Positions 1-12,800 of a stretch of DNA of 64,000 nucleotides are shown one piece after another (position 1 is the stretch's first letter; the number at the start of each line of letters is the position of its first letter). The notes beneath the pieces are model-generated. The model did not search any database, was not told the origin of the DNA, and worked only from the letters and a program-made list of their open reading frames with translations. Both the position numbers and the translations under genes were made by a program. Origin of the DNA: Chelonoidis abingdonii (lineage: Eukaryota > Chordata > Testudines > Testudinidae); assembly GCF_003597395.2 (NCBI RefSeq), contig NC_133772.1:146225429-146289428 (forward strand), written 5' to 3'.

Positions 1-630
1 CACTTTAAACTATTAGCTTTAAGAGCTTATCTATCCAGAAATTTGTGACAGTGTTGCCCTATTAACCAAGCAAGAGATTCTGGTTTTGGTTCATAATTCA
101 ACCTAAAGTTACTTTTTTTGAATAGGGTCACATTTAAATTGAAAAACAAACAGCTCTGGTAACTTAAATTGTTAATGTTCAGTTCAACATTCCCATTAAC
201 ATAAAACCTCCCAATTATAGTAAATACTCATGAACTATTGGGAATTTTGAAAATTTATTCACAGAGGTCACTCAAATGAAGACAAGCAAAAGGAAACAGG
301 GCTGACTTTCTGCAATATTATGGGCAGGATAATCCATGTGCTTTAGTGAGAACTTGTTGAGGTTCTTTGAATCTTTTCAATCAGGACAGATTCACTAAAA
401 ACTTCATCTGCTCCCAGATCATAATTTTATTTAGGAGTTTATTGTGGGTTTCCACAATGCATAAATCAAGACAAGTTTTAATGAAACTGTCCCTTTAAGA
501 AAAGAAATCAGCAATTTGTTTTGTGCAAAAAGTGAATGCCTTTGAAGTCCTTTAATTTTTCTGGATACATGTCATTTCAATCTGAAAAATCACTGATCAT
601 CTATTTATTTATAAGAAATAAAAATATGAC
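1..630 (-). other. Intron after e31 (incomplete)
   Basis: AT-rich intron. I see no exon, repeat family or RNA gene in it. Confidence 0.6.
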
Positions 631-865
631 CTTGAAATCATGAATTAGATTCCTAAGATGGTAAAGGCTGTAGCTGTCCTGGCTCTTCACAGCAGCTATG
701 AAGTTATTTGTACAAGTAAGAAAATTTGTGAGATTCTGTTGAGAAACCCTGAAGTGCTGCCACTGCTTCACAAGTCCATCGATATCTTTCTTCCTCTGCT
801 GAACCATCCGGATAACACTCTGCCACTGTTCCTTCAGCAATGTGAGTTTGGAAATAAACTCAGTT
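631..865 (-). CDS. SYNE2: SYNE2 e31 (235 bp, phase 2-0)
   Basis: The end of codon 1549 plus residues 1550-1627. The acceptor ends gtcctcttcag, the donor is AAG|gtcata (weak but phase-consistent). It encodes [36 protein letters not shown] and [13 protein letters not shown]. The fit to what I recall of human nesprin-2 here is the main reason for the SYNE2 call. The next exon lies outside the window. Confidence 0.88.
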
Positions 866-3800
866 CTGAAGAGGACACAGATTGCAGTGTTAATACAGAA
901 TGTCATCTTCCCCTTAAAAGCACATTAAAACACAAAATAGAGCACCATAAGCACAAGCCGCCTCTGTGCATCAAAACTTCTGTGTGGCAGAAAACTATAA
1001 AATGATACAAGAACAAACACGAGAGTTTCTCCTGCTATGGCACAACAGCATATGGTACAGCTAGACCCAGAAACAAGTTGTTCCAAATGCATTCTTGAAG
1101 TGGATGGAAGTCAATACCGGCAGCAACTGCACTGCAAAATAGAGCTGTACTTGAGCAATGCTAGAACAGCCTCCTGTCACCATTATACTCTAGTGCAGGT
1201 GCAGCATTAGAGCCCGTCTGCATTACAAAAAAAATCTGTGTAGTGCTGAACCCCTTCAACCCAGTTTTTAGTTTCTACCATGCAATATAATATGCTTTTG
1301 CCTGCTCCACATTAACAAGCTGAAGTGTTTTCAGCCCATGCCAGTAAAAATGGGTTCAGCTAACATACTTTCTGAATAGTTCAGATGACGCCTTAGAGAA
1401 AAAAGAGGAAGGGGAAAGGTAAATCACTTGCAATGTTACTGCTGCTATGGAGTATGTATAAGTGATTCTTAGAGATGTTCCATGAGTTCATACACTGGCC
1501 AACAAACAACTCATCTCTCCATTACCCAAATTAGGTTCGTGTTGGGTTTACAAAAATTAGCCAGAACACCATGTCCTATTGTGAATGGAGAATCAGCAGG
1601 CTCCATTGCTAGGTGCCCTTCTTGAGTGCTCTCTCACCCTGTTGTGGCATGAGTACTCATGGAGGAAAAGAGGATTGAGTCCTTTACATACGGCAACCAT
1701 AGACTCATCATAGAATCATAGACAATCAGGGTTGGAAGAGACCTCAGGAGGTTATCTAGTCCAACCCCCTGTTCAAAGCAGGACCAATCCCCAACTAAAT
1801 CAATCATTCTACCTACCACCAGAGGATAGCCACACCTCAGCTGTAAACACAGCAACTCTTCAACAGTGCAGAACAGTTAGGGCAGTAAGTGAAGGATATC
1901 TTATCCCAGGAGAAACTACAAGAGGATTTTTGGTTTTTTGGTAGGAAGAATGTAGTTATTACCCAAAGGGGAACTTGGCCAGGACACCGGTGGTCACACC
2001 TCTATTTTTGCAAGATGTACCACAGGCTCTAATGAACACACATGGTTTTGACTTGGGTTGAAAAAGCCTCTTTTAAGGGACAGTTGAGGGTGTTCCAGAC
2101 TGAGACAGAGGGAAGCATGTCACCTCTTGAATCACCAATACTACTCTATGTAAGACCCAGGAATATATGCAGGAATTTAAATTTGACTGCTTTTGGAGGG
2201 GCCCATTAAACACACACATATTATGCACATTAAACCATATCAACACATGAACATACATCATAGGTAAGGCTACGTTTAAGTCATGGGTATTTTTAGTAAA
2301 AATCATGGACCGGTCACGGGCAGTAAACAAACATTCATGGCCCGTGACCTGTTCATGACTTTTACTATATACCCTAACTAAAACTTGGGCAGGGGACCAC
2401 GGGTACTTGGTGGGGGGGCAGTCCAGGGGAGGTGGTGGCCCAGGACCCTTACTGGTACTGGGAGGGGGAGCCAGGTGGAGGCGCATGGCCCAGGACCCCG
2501 CTGGTGCTGGGAGGGGAGGCCAGGCAGCAGCACACAGCCTGGGACACTGGAGAGGATGGTTAGCATGCTCCCTACCTGGCTCCACGTGTCTCTGCATCTC
2601 CTAGGAAGAGGGGAGGCCACGGGGGCTCTGCACGTTGCTCCCGCCACAAGTGCTGGCTCCACAGGTCCCATTGGCCAGGAATCGCAGCCAATGGGAGCTG
2701 TGGGGGTGGCACCTGCAGGCGCAGGCACAGCCCCCTTGCCGCTCCACCTAGGTGCTGCAGGGACATGCCAGTGGGAGCCAGGGAGTCCCCCATCCTGAGG
2801 TAAGCGCTGCCCCGCACCCCAACCCCCTGCCCCTAGCCCTGAGCCCTGTCCCACACACCCAAACTGCTGCTGCTGGCCCAGGGACTGCCTGACTCTGCCA
2901 GTCCCTGAGCCAGCACCGGTCGCCGCAGAAGTCATGGAGGCCACAGAATCCATGACTTCCGTGACAGAGCCGCAGACTTAATCATAGGCATAGAAATAAA
3001 TGGCCATACACTCACCATTTCAATGAAAATCTATGCACCATGGAGCTATCTGAATTAATGTATCCACAAATACTTGGCTGTGGCGAGGTTACAGAGCTCC
3101 TCTGGTCCTGGGGCTGTGGCAGGGCTGGAGGAGTTCTGTGCCCTGGCCAACTATTGCCCCTCCCCCACTTGTGCATGTCCCTGGTAAGAACTAAGGGGAA
3201 AAAAATCTATTTTTTTTTTTTTACCTTTTTTCTGCTTCTCCTGTTTCCAGCAAAAGTAACGCTTTTGATATGATAGAATTAAAAATCTGCTGATTTACAG
3301 AAATCTCTGCTTGCAGCATCTGCAAACATTGCAAAAATAAGAACAATATTAATTCAGTAACTGATGGGCATTTAAAAACAAACTTTACACATAGAATTAT
3401 TCTGGAATAGCTATTTTTGAACAGCTCCATATTTCGTGAATAAGAAACAGAATATGGCCCACATGCCCTGAGGAGTACAAGTTTTACACAAAGCAGTAAA
3501 TGTTTAGTATAATGTTTGTGGAATTAGATGCACAACTACTAATTATAAAAAAGTCTGGGTGACATCCTGTCTCTGTGTGTCTAACTTGCAATGCATGGTA
3601 TTTAGTATTTGCAGATACAGATATTGTGATTTATTTCAGCTGGGACAAGAAGCATCCTCTCAGCTTTGCTCCAATGTAATGTTCCCAAGGTGTAATGTAT
3701 TATTGACACTTTGAGTGGATTCCATTTATATATTGCACAGACTGCTGCTGTTCTATAATACCACCCACAGTATCTCTTTGCAAAGATATGGTTTTCAAGA

Positions 3801-6800
3801 TTTTTTTTAAAACCCAGATTAAATCTTCAGCATTATTACCTCATATATTCTCTGTTGTTCCTGAAGCTTTTCAAATCTGCCAGCAATATTCACTTTTAAA
3901 CCCTCTTTCATCTTTTCTAGAAATTGTATCCAGTTTTCACATTTCTGAAGAAATTTCTTTTCATCCGATTGAATTCTCTCAAATTCACTGTTAAGAGAAA
4001 TAATACAGGAACCAGTCTATTGTTGTATATTTTCCAGTTATGATTGTTTATGCTCTAACAAAGGGGGCAGATTGGTAGCATCATGGGCCCTAATCAGGAT
4101 GAGGTCCCATTGTGCTAGTCTCTACACAAAACACATGCCAACACATGTGCCTTTGTGCTCCAAACAACTTAAAATATTAAAAAACAAAATAAACAAACAA
4201 AATCGGTGGAGTGTTTTTAAGTTAGTTTCAAATAGAGGAATTATTTTTGACAAGCCTCTTGGAAATCTGGGAACCAGCTTGTGGGAAATATTATAATCTG
4301 CTTTTAATTGTCCTCATGCACACTGAAACAGCTGGGGGAATTATTGTGCTTTTTTGACCTGCAATGCTCCAAGGCTGTTGCTGTCTTCTGAGCCCACTGT
4401 CGATTCAGGTTCTGTAGTTTCTTCACAGTGAAATCACTGAGTGGTAGCCTAAAGCTCACTTCATTCAGATTCTCAATGCCAGGAGACATTGCAGTAAGCT
4501 CCAACGTGTGGCTCTGCAAATGATGGAACAAAATATCACCTTTTTCCCATGTCTAGAAAATATAAGTCTTTTCTGTGATGTTTGACAACATAATGTAAAC
4601 AATGCCTTATGTTCAAGTTAAAAGAGTGGTGGATGAAAAAGGTGAATTTCAGGAAGCATAGTTAGTTCATATTGGGCTATGTCATCCCTCCAGTAGAGAG
4701 CACTGAAAACAAGAGAGTTTTCACTTTCAGTTTCCTTTGCACTATTCTTGGGGGAAAAGTCAGACACACCTTCTGAATCCTCATTCATGGAAGCAGTAAA
4801 GGGTTATGCATAGCGTATTTTGTAGTATCCGTAAGTGGCAGGGCTTAAACTTCATACCAAAGTTTGAGGAGGGGGAATTACACCAACCCCAGATCCAGCA
4901 GGTTTCCCTTTTCTCTTTTACAATTCTGCCTGCAATCCATGTTTTGGTTCCTTTTTAAAAGTAACTCAGTATGTTTTATGTTGCTCTGAGGATTCAGTTA
5001 TTCTGATGAAATGCTCTTCAGATAAAGTATTCCACTGCATTTCTGATTTCCTTAGAATTTTTTTAATGATGAAGAACCATCTTCTGCTAGCAATTAAAAC
5101 TACCCAGGCGGTTACTGTACTTTATTCATTTCCAGTGCTTGTGAAGAGAGATGACATATGATGGGATTTCTGGTTTTTCAGTTTGGTTTTTAAAAAACCT
5201 AGGAAATTACACACAAACATACTATGTTAACATTATTAAGAACATTATTAAGGTGGCAAAGTCAACCACTCAAAAGTTAGGAAATCAAAGAATTGATATT
5301 GCCTGTGCAATCTTAATTTAGCCGCCTTGTGCACGAGCAGGAGAGCGAAAGAGAGGAGGACTCCTGCCTCATACTGAGAAAGCAGGAGATCAGGGAGTTA
5401 TCTTAAGTGCCTATACATAAATACAAGAAGCTTGGGAAACAAGCAGGGAGAACTGGAAGTCCTGGCACAGCCAAGGAATTATGATGTGACTGGAATAACA
5501 GAGACCTGGTGGGATAAATCACAGACTGGAGTACGGTCATGGATGGATATAAATTGTTCAGGAAGGACAGGCAGGGCAGGAAAGGTGGAGGAGTTGCATT
5601 GTATGCAAGAGAGCAGTGTGACTACTCAAAGCTCCAGTATGAAACTGCAGAAAAACCTGAGAGTCTCTGGATTAAGTTTAGAAGTGTGAGCAACAAAGAT
5701 GATGTCATGGTGGGAGTCTGCTATAGACCACCAGACCAGGGGGATGAAGTGGACAAGGCTTTCTTCCGGCAACTAACAGAAGTTACTAGATCACAGGCCC
5801 TGGTTCTCATGGAGGACATCAATCACCCCGATATCTGCTGGGAAAGCAATACAGCAGTGCACAGGCAATCCAGGAAATTTTTGGAAAGTGTAGGGGGCAA
5901 TTTCCTGGTGCAAGTGTTGGAGGAACCAACTACGGGCAGAGCTCTTCTTGATCTGGTGCTCACAAACAAGGAAGAATTAGTAGGGGAAGCAAAAGTGGAC
6001 GGGAACCTGGAAGGCAGTGATCATGAGATGGTTGAGTTCAGGATCCTGACACAAGCAAGAAAGGAGAGCAGCAAAATATGGACCCTGGACTTCAGAAAAG
6101 CAAACTTTGACTCCCTCAGGGAACTGATGGGCAGGATCCCCTGGGAGAATAACATGAGGGGGAAAGGAATCCAGGACAGCAGGCTGTATTTTAAAGAATC
6201 CTTATTGAGGTTGCAGGAACAAACCATCCCGATGTATAGAAAGAATAGTAAATATGGCAGTGACAGCTTGGCTAACGAAATCCTGCTGATCTAAACACAA
6301 AAAAGAAGCTTACAAGAAGTGGAAGATGGACAAATGACCAGAAGGAGTAAAAAACATTGCCGGGCATACTGAGAAATCGGAAGGCCAAATCTTACTTGGA
6401 GTTGCAGCTAGCAAAAGAGTTAAGAAAACAAGAAGGGTGTCTTCAGGTATGATGAGCAACAAAAAGAAAGCCAAGGGAAGTGTGGACCCTATATGAATGG
6501 GAGAACATACCAGTGACAGAGGATTGGAAAGAGCTAAGGTACTAATGATTTTTTGCCTCTGTCTCATGAACCTCCCAAGACGGCTGCACTGGCAGCACAG
6601 TAGGGGAGGGTGACCAGCTCGCTGTGGAGAAGGAAGTGGTTCAGAACTATTTAAAAAAGCTGGATAAGCACAAATCAGGGGGGCTGGATGCGCGCATCCA
6701 AGGGTGCAAAAGAGTTGCGGATGTGCTGCAGAGAGCCATGCTATAAACTTTTGAAAACCATTGGCGATCGGGGAGAACCTGGATGACTGGAAAATGGCAA

Positions 6801-9800
6801 CGTAGTGCACTCTTTAAGAAGGAGGGAGGACCAGGAACTACAGGCCAGTCACCTCCTCTAGTCCCTGGAAAAATCATGGAGCAGGTCCTCAGTCATGGAG
6901 CAGGTCCTGATGACACTTAGAGGAGAGGAAAGTGATCAGTACAGTCACATGGATTCCCGAGGCAAGTTCATGCTGACTAACCAATTGCCTTCTATGAGGA
7001 GAAACTGGCCCTGTGGATGAGAGGAAAGCAGTGGACATGTTATTCTTGACTTTACGAAAGATTTTGATATGGGCCTCAGTACTTGCTGGCAACTCCAAGT
7101 CTAGTTGGCCCATCGGTATAAAGCAGAGTGCCCCAAAGGATCAGTCCTGGTGGTTGTTCAACATCTCATTAATGATCCGGAGGATGTGGTGGACAGCACC
7201 CTCAGCAATTGCAGATGACACTAAACTGGAGGAGTGGTAGATACGGGTTGAGGATAGGGACAGGATACGAAGGGACCTAGACAAATTAGAGAATGGGCCA
7301 AAAGAAGCTAATCAGAGAGACTATAGGCCCAGCAACCGAGCAAGTGTTTGGTGGCAGAATTCTAGGGGGCCATTCTGGGTTGGGTTTTGCTTCAGCATTG
7401 CGTCTAGGAGGTTTCTTCTTGCTTGGGCAGCAAAAACCTAGAGCCGGCCCTAAATCTGATGAGTTTCACAAGAACAAGTGCAGAGTCCTGCACTTAGGAT
7501 GGAAGAATTTCTACGCACTGCTACAGACAAGGGACTGAGTGGCAGTCAGCAGTTCGGCAGAAAAGGACCTAAAGATACAGTGGAAGAGCTGGATAGGAGT
7601 CAGTGTGCCCTGTTGCCAAGAAGGCTAATGGCATTGGGCTGTATAAGTAGGGGCATTGCCCGCAGATTGAGGGATGTGATCATTCCCCTATTCAGCATGG
7701 TGAATGTGAAGGAATCTGTAGTACTGTGTCCAGTTGGGCTCCACACTACAAGAAGGAGCGGAAATTGGAAAGAGTCCAGCGGAGAGCAACAAAAATGATA
7801 GGGAGCTGAAGCACATGACTAGAGAGAGGCTGAGGAACTGGATGTGAATCATGCAGAAGAGAAGAATGAGGGGGGATTTGACAGCTGCTTTCAACTACGT
7901 GAAAGGAGGTTCCAAAGGGGATGGATCTAGACTATTCTCAGTGGTACCTGACGACAGAACAAGGAGTAACAGTCTTAAGTTGCAGTGAGGGAGGTTTAGG
8001 TTGGATAATAGAAAAAACTTTTTCACTAGGAGGGTGGTGAAGCACTGGAATAGGTTATCTAGGGAGGTGGTGGAATCTCCTTCCTTAGAGATTTTTAAGG
8101 TCAGGCTTGATGAAGCTCTGGCTGGGATGATCTAGTTGGGGATTGGTCCTGCTCTGAGCAGGGGGTTGGACTAGATGACTTCCTGAGGTCCCTTCCAATG
8201 CTGATATTCTATGATAAAGACTTAAATTACTATTTTTTTCAAGATGACCCCCACCTCATTCCCTGCACAGGATGGACCTGCTCTGGGTATCCATCAGGCT
8301 AATTTCGTAAAGGAAATTGTTGTCTGTAGGACTCCTGCTTTTTGCTGCAGAAATCGGAGGTGTGTAGTGAATGAGGCAGGGGACTGCAGGAAGAGAAAGG
8401 CGGTTCTCATTGTTAAGGCAGCTGAATAGACAACTGGATTCTATCCCTGCTTCTGCCACAGAGTTTTCCACTAAATGAGTTAGGGGCCTTGTGGAAATAA
8501 AATAGTACATGATCAGGAAATTCAAGACTGTATCATAATGGATATGCAGGTCGGGGCCAAATTCAAGTTTCATAGGCATTTCTGGCATTTCCTAACTTTT
8601 GAGTGCTTGACTTTGCCACCTTAATAATGTTCTTTTAACATCATTTTTGTGCATGTAACATTTATGATAATTAAGCTACAGGAAGTACCTATGGTGCTAC
8701 ATGAATAAGTATCCTACAGACTCTCTTACATATGCATAATTTATTTCTTTATAGTCATAAGAGCTGGATGTACCATGAGTAATTCTGAGTCATCTTCTTT
8801 TCTCTGTAGATACAACTTATCCAAAACTTCTATAGGTGTCTTAATTCGAGCTTCCACTGTGCCCAGACAATTATTGAAATCCATCAGTTGTAAAAGGTTG
8901 AACTAGGATGAGAGATTATTTTTATTATAATCAGCTTTAATACATATATTCAATATGAGCAAGAGAATAATACACAGCATCCTTGGGAAAACAAACAGCT
9001 GCTAGATTAGAGTAACTGGTGTATTTGTAGTTAATATTTATGTCTATATTTAAACCATGCTTATTTATATTCTTTTTCTAGATTTTATCATTGGAATATG
9101 TCCTTGCATTTTTAGAGTAAATATTTAGCCTTGATTTCTTGTTATTGGCTGCACAGTTCTAGAAATTAATGGCTGTTTTTCCACAGCACAATATGTTTTT
9201 TTGACTATGAGAAAACAAGGAAAGTGAAATGAAAATGAAGAAAATGCTTCATTACATAGAGATACACAACTGTCCGCTGTCACGGTGAGAAATAACTCAC
9301 TGGGGAGGAGAGATGGTGTTGTGGTTAAAGCCCTGTAGTGGCCTTTTTTTTTTTTTTTTTTTTTTTAACTTGGGAAACCTGGGCTTGTTTATCAGCTCTG
9401 CATCATACTTATAGAAGGTGGTAAACTCTGCAAGTTTCAACATACAGTTTCCTCCCAATTTTTCAATTGAGGAGAAGTAGGATTTAACCCAACATACAGA
9501 CATGTGGCAAGGAGCTGAGCCTCCATATCCTGTGAATTGTGGGAGATCCACATGGATCTAGGAGAAAAGGGCAGACATGCTGTGCAGAGACCTGCTACCA
9601 AGGACTTGATGATTTAGGATGAAATTACGGAGCCACAGCACAGCTACTCAGATGGCAGGAAATTCATGAAAATGGTTCTGCTCCTTTATCAGCCACATGG
9701 AGAGTTTGGTCCCATTTGCTGTTATAGATAGGGCTGTGGGCATTACTTGGGCTCTAGTAGCTCCCAGTTGGCTCCACCTGAGGGGAAGAAATGCAGGACT

Positions 9801-12800
9801 GGGTTTGGGATCCCACAGTTTTCTCTTCCCTCCCCATTTCCAGGGTTGAGGGACCTGTGCCAGGAAGGGGTCTGGTGTCACCCTCTGCCTGAGAGCTCTC
9901 AAATTACACTTGTGTAAGGAATGAATGACAAGAATGACAAAGGAAATCGCTTGTGGTAAGACCACAAAATTACACAAGAGAAAATGACTACACAACTAGA
10001 AATGAAATAAAATTATATTACTCTACAGGTAAAGCTTACACATGATATCAAGAATCAGAGACATCATCTCCAGGAAACAACCTGTGTTTCCAAGCATTGG
10101 AGTGGGATGATGCATGGAGACATCCATCCATATTACAAATTAACAGGCCTGCTTACAAGTGTGTGACAGAGCAGGGTGTGTGTGGAAGGGGAAAACAATT
10201 GAAACTGGGTGAACACAGCATAGCAGGCTCACGATAAAAGTGTAACCCACCTGTTCCCCCAGGACTTTATTTCTCTTTCATAGCTCAGCTGATGCTATCA
10301 TTCAGATTTCACCGAGTTCTAATTCAAACTGAACTTCAGTTCAGGAACTATATGATTTTGTTGAAAAATAAAACTGTATTGAGAGCAAATTTACTATATA
10401 AGAAGTACCTCAAATTCATCTGATTTCATCTGCAACATCTTTTCCAAATAAGCTATCCTTTTGAGAGGATGCAACTTCTCTGAAAGAACTGCTTGTGTAG
10501 CTGCATTAACCTGTTGGGCTATCTGGTCTGTCAACTCAGAAACCTGGAGAAAGCTTCCCTTTATGGTTTGAAGGCCTTGTTGCAGTATCTAAAGTGAAAG
10601 ATCAAAAGAATAAATCAGATCTGCGTTGCTGTGTCTCTTTTATTGCTATAACTAAGCTTCTTCTGTTGATCTGCATTGGAAGCCAAATTCAGCCATAGAC
10701 TGAGAGAATCTTTCATTGACTTTAATGGGTGTGACAAGCACTTACTCCAGGGTGGAATCTGATAAGTCTATTAGCAGTGATGGGAAGGACAAAACCGTTG
10801 ATGTTACTGAAGGTCTGCCTCCCAGTTACCCAGAGATTTAGGCTGATTTTTTAAAGTGAGGCATCCAGCTCCCGATGAGCTCTCTTCAGCTCCTTTAAAA
10901 ATTCCCAGACTTAGTATCTGGATTCAAAGTTCAGTGGGATAACATTGCCCAGTAATAATTTCAGGCACTTGGATACTAATGTTATGAGGGAGACTAGAGA
11001 AATAAATTAGAGAGAATATAAATCCTCTCTAGAATGGCTTTATACAGTGATAATAATATCCTGCTAACCGCTACGCTGAACACCTCTGCCAGCATTTTGG
11101 AACCATTTTGATTGATTGAGAGCTTTTTTCCCCCCTCCAGCAACAATACTATAAGTTTCAGTTCTAAATGTTATGAACAATGAAGGGAGCAGCTGGTACT
11201 TCTACAACCTACTGCTTGTAGTTCCTTTTATCTGGAGAGAGATTTACAGAATATCCTCTTGGAATGTGTAATCCTCTGCCACGTTCACTTAATTCTAAAC
11301 GTGAAAATCCCTGGGCTTTTATTCCACTGAAAACTATATTTCAGTGGGCAACGAGTAAAGATTAACTATGAAAGGACAGACTTCCCTGAAAGGTAAAATA
11401 TGCTTTGGGGCGTATTGACCCTGTCTTTGGCATCATTCAGACTGTAAGCACTTCAGTTGTTTATAAAGGTCAAAATATATAATAAAGGTCAATCATTTTT
11501 GTTCAATGATTGCTACAAAATAGCCAGATTCTCAGGTTCCCTATGTTACCTTCATAGAGTATTGCCACTGCAAGGGGATGGAATTCTGGCATTAAATGCC
11601 AGCCAGGATTCCTCTTCCATTCGGGGATCACTGGAGGGGATTAATCAAGAGTAGCTGGCTCTATGCCAGTTACTCCTGGCACTCCACCTCTGGCACAGGA
11701 GACATGTCCAGAGCAAACTGCACCCTGGTGGTACTCCCTAGGGGACCACTGCAGACAATATAGTTTAGAGAAGCCTTGCCGCTACTCTAACTTATGCTGA
11801 GGCTAAACTGGTCCCAGGCTGCCCACAGAAAAGGAGAGTGCAAGAGATGAAGTCAGGTCACCATCTCCTTCCCTTCTTTGCATCCTGTGCTTGGCCTGAC
11901 CTGAGGACTGGGCCAATGAAGTTAAAGAAAATTAAAAAAGGACGGATTACAAAAGAGAAGTCAGGCCCTGGTTTTCATTGTCAGGATTTTTAAAGAGGTC
12001 CAGTCTTGCATTAATAAGGTAGCGAGAGCACTTTTATGTACCTTCACATCCTGTATCTTCTGCTTCAGGGCTTCCACCATGTTGTCTTCAGATAAGTGAG
12101 TTCCCAAGAGCTGATGACACTGATCTTCATGTTGTTCTAACCTCAATGCTGCCTCAGTGTATAACCCATCATACGACTCCCAAAGCAATAACAAAGCTTG
12201 TGCTGTCTGTAGCTCATCAGTGACTTCTTCATTTGCCAGAGTCCATCTGCAATATACAAGAACATAACACAGGTTATTGATTAAGGTTTTGCCCTTACAC
12301 TTGGGGATGTGCACGGACCAGCCACTGATCTCTTTTGAAGTTCTCAGTGGAATTTCTCTGGATTTACACCAGGGCATCTGAGATCAGAGTCTTGCCATAT
12401 GTAATGTCCATACTGCATTGCGTGTTTACTATGTTGCTGCTTTTTCTGTTTGTTTGTTTTTTGGTCTACCACCCAGACCCACAATAAAACAATATGTTAA
12501 AGTCGACTGGCTCTAGTTCACCAAGATATTTAAGCATATGCCTGACTTTAAGCGTGTGAGTATTCACAATGAAGTCAATAGAAACATTCACATGCCTAAA
12601 GCTACGCACATGATCAGTACCTTGCAGAATCGAGGGCCTTTATTACCAACATCTATTTTATGTCTTTTTTCAGGCGTACCTTGTATGTGCCTCCTTGCAT
12701 TTATGATCAATAATCTCTGCAAATGAGGAACAACAGTATTTCTTGAGGTTAGCAGCAGAAGCCTGGAGCTTGGCCCAGCTTTCTTCACTCTTCTCTGCTT

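Larger units (their letters stand above)
5238..8634. mobile_element. Unclassified element with 48-bp inverted repeats, holding a CR1
   Basis: Positions 5238-5285 (starting aagaacattattaaggtggc) and the reverse complement of 8587-8634 match at 47 of 48 bases. They look like terminal inverted repeats of a DNA element whose interior was later hit by a CR1 (about 5330-8216). Bases 8217-8586 would then be the rest of the original element. A related but diverged single end occurs at 15481-15550. I do not recognise the family. Confidence 0.6.

Noticed and set aside
2073..2953. Long open frames on both strands at 2073-2953 (up to 191 codons)
   Set aside because: They lie in the GC-rich interior of a MITE, overlap on both strands, are rich in Gly/Pro/Ala and show no domain.
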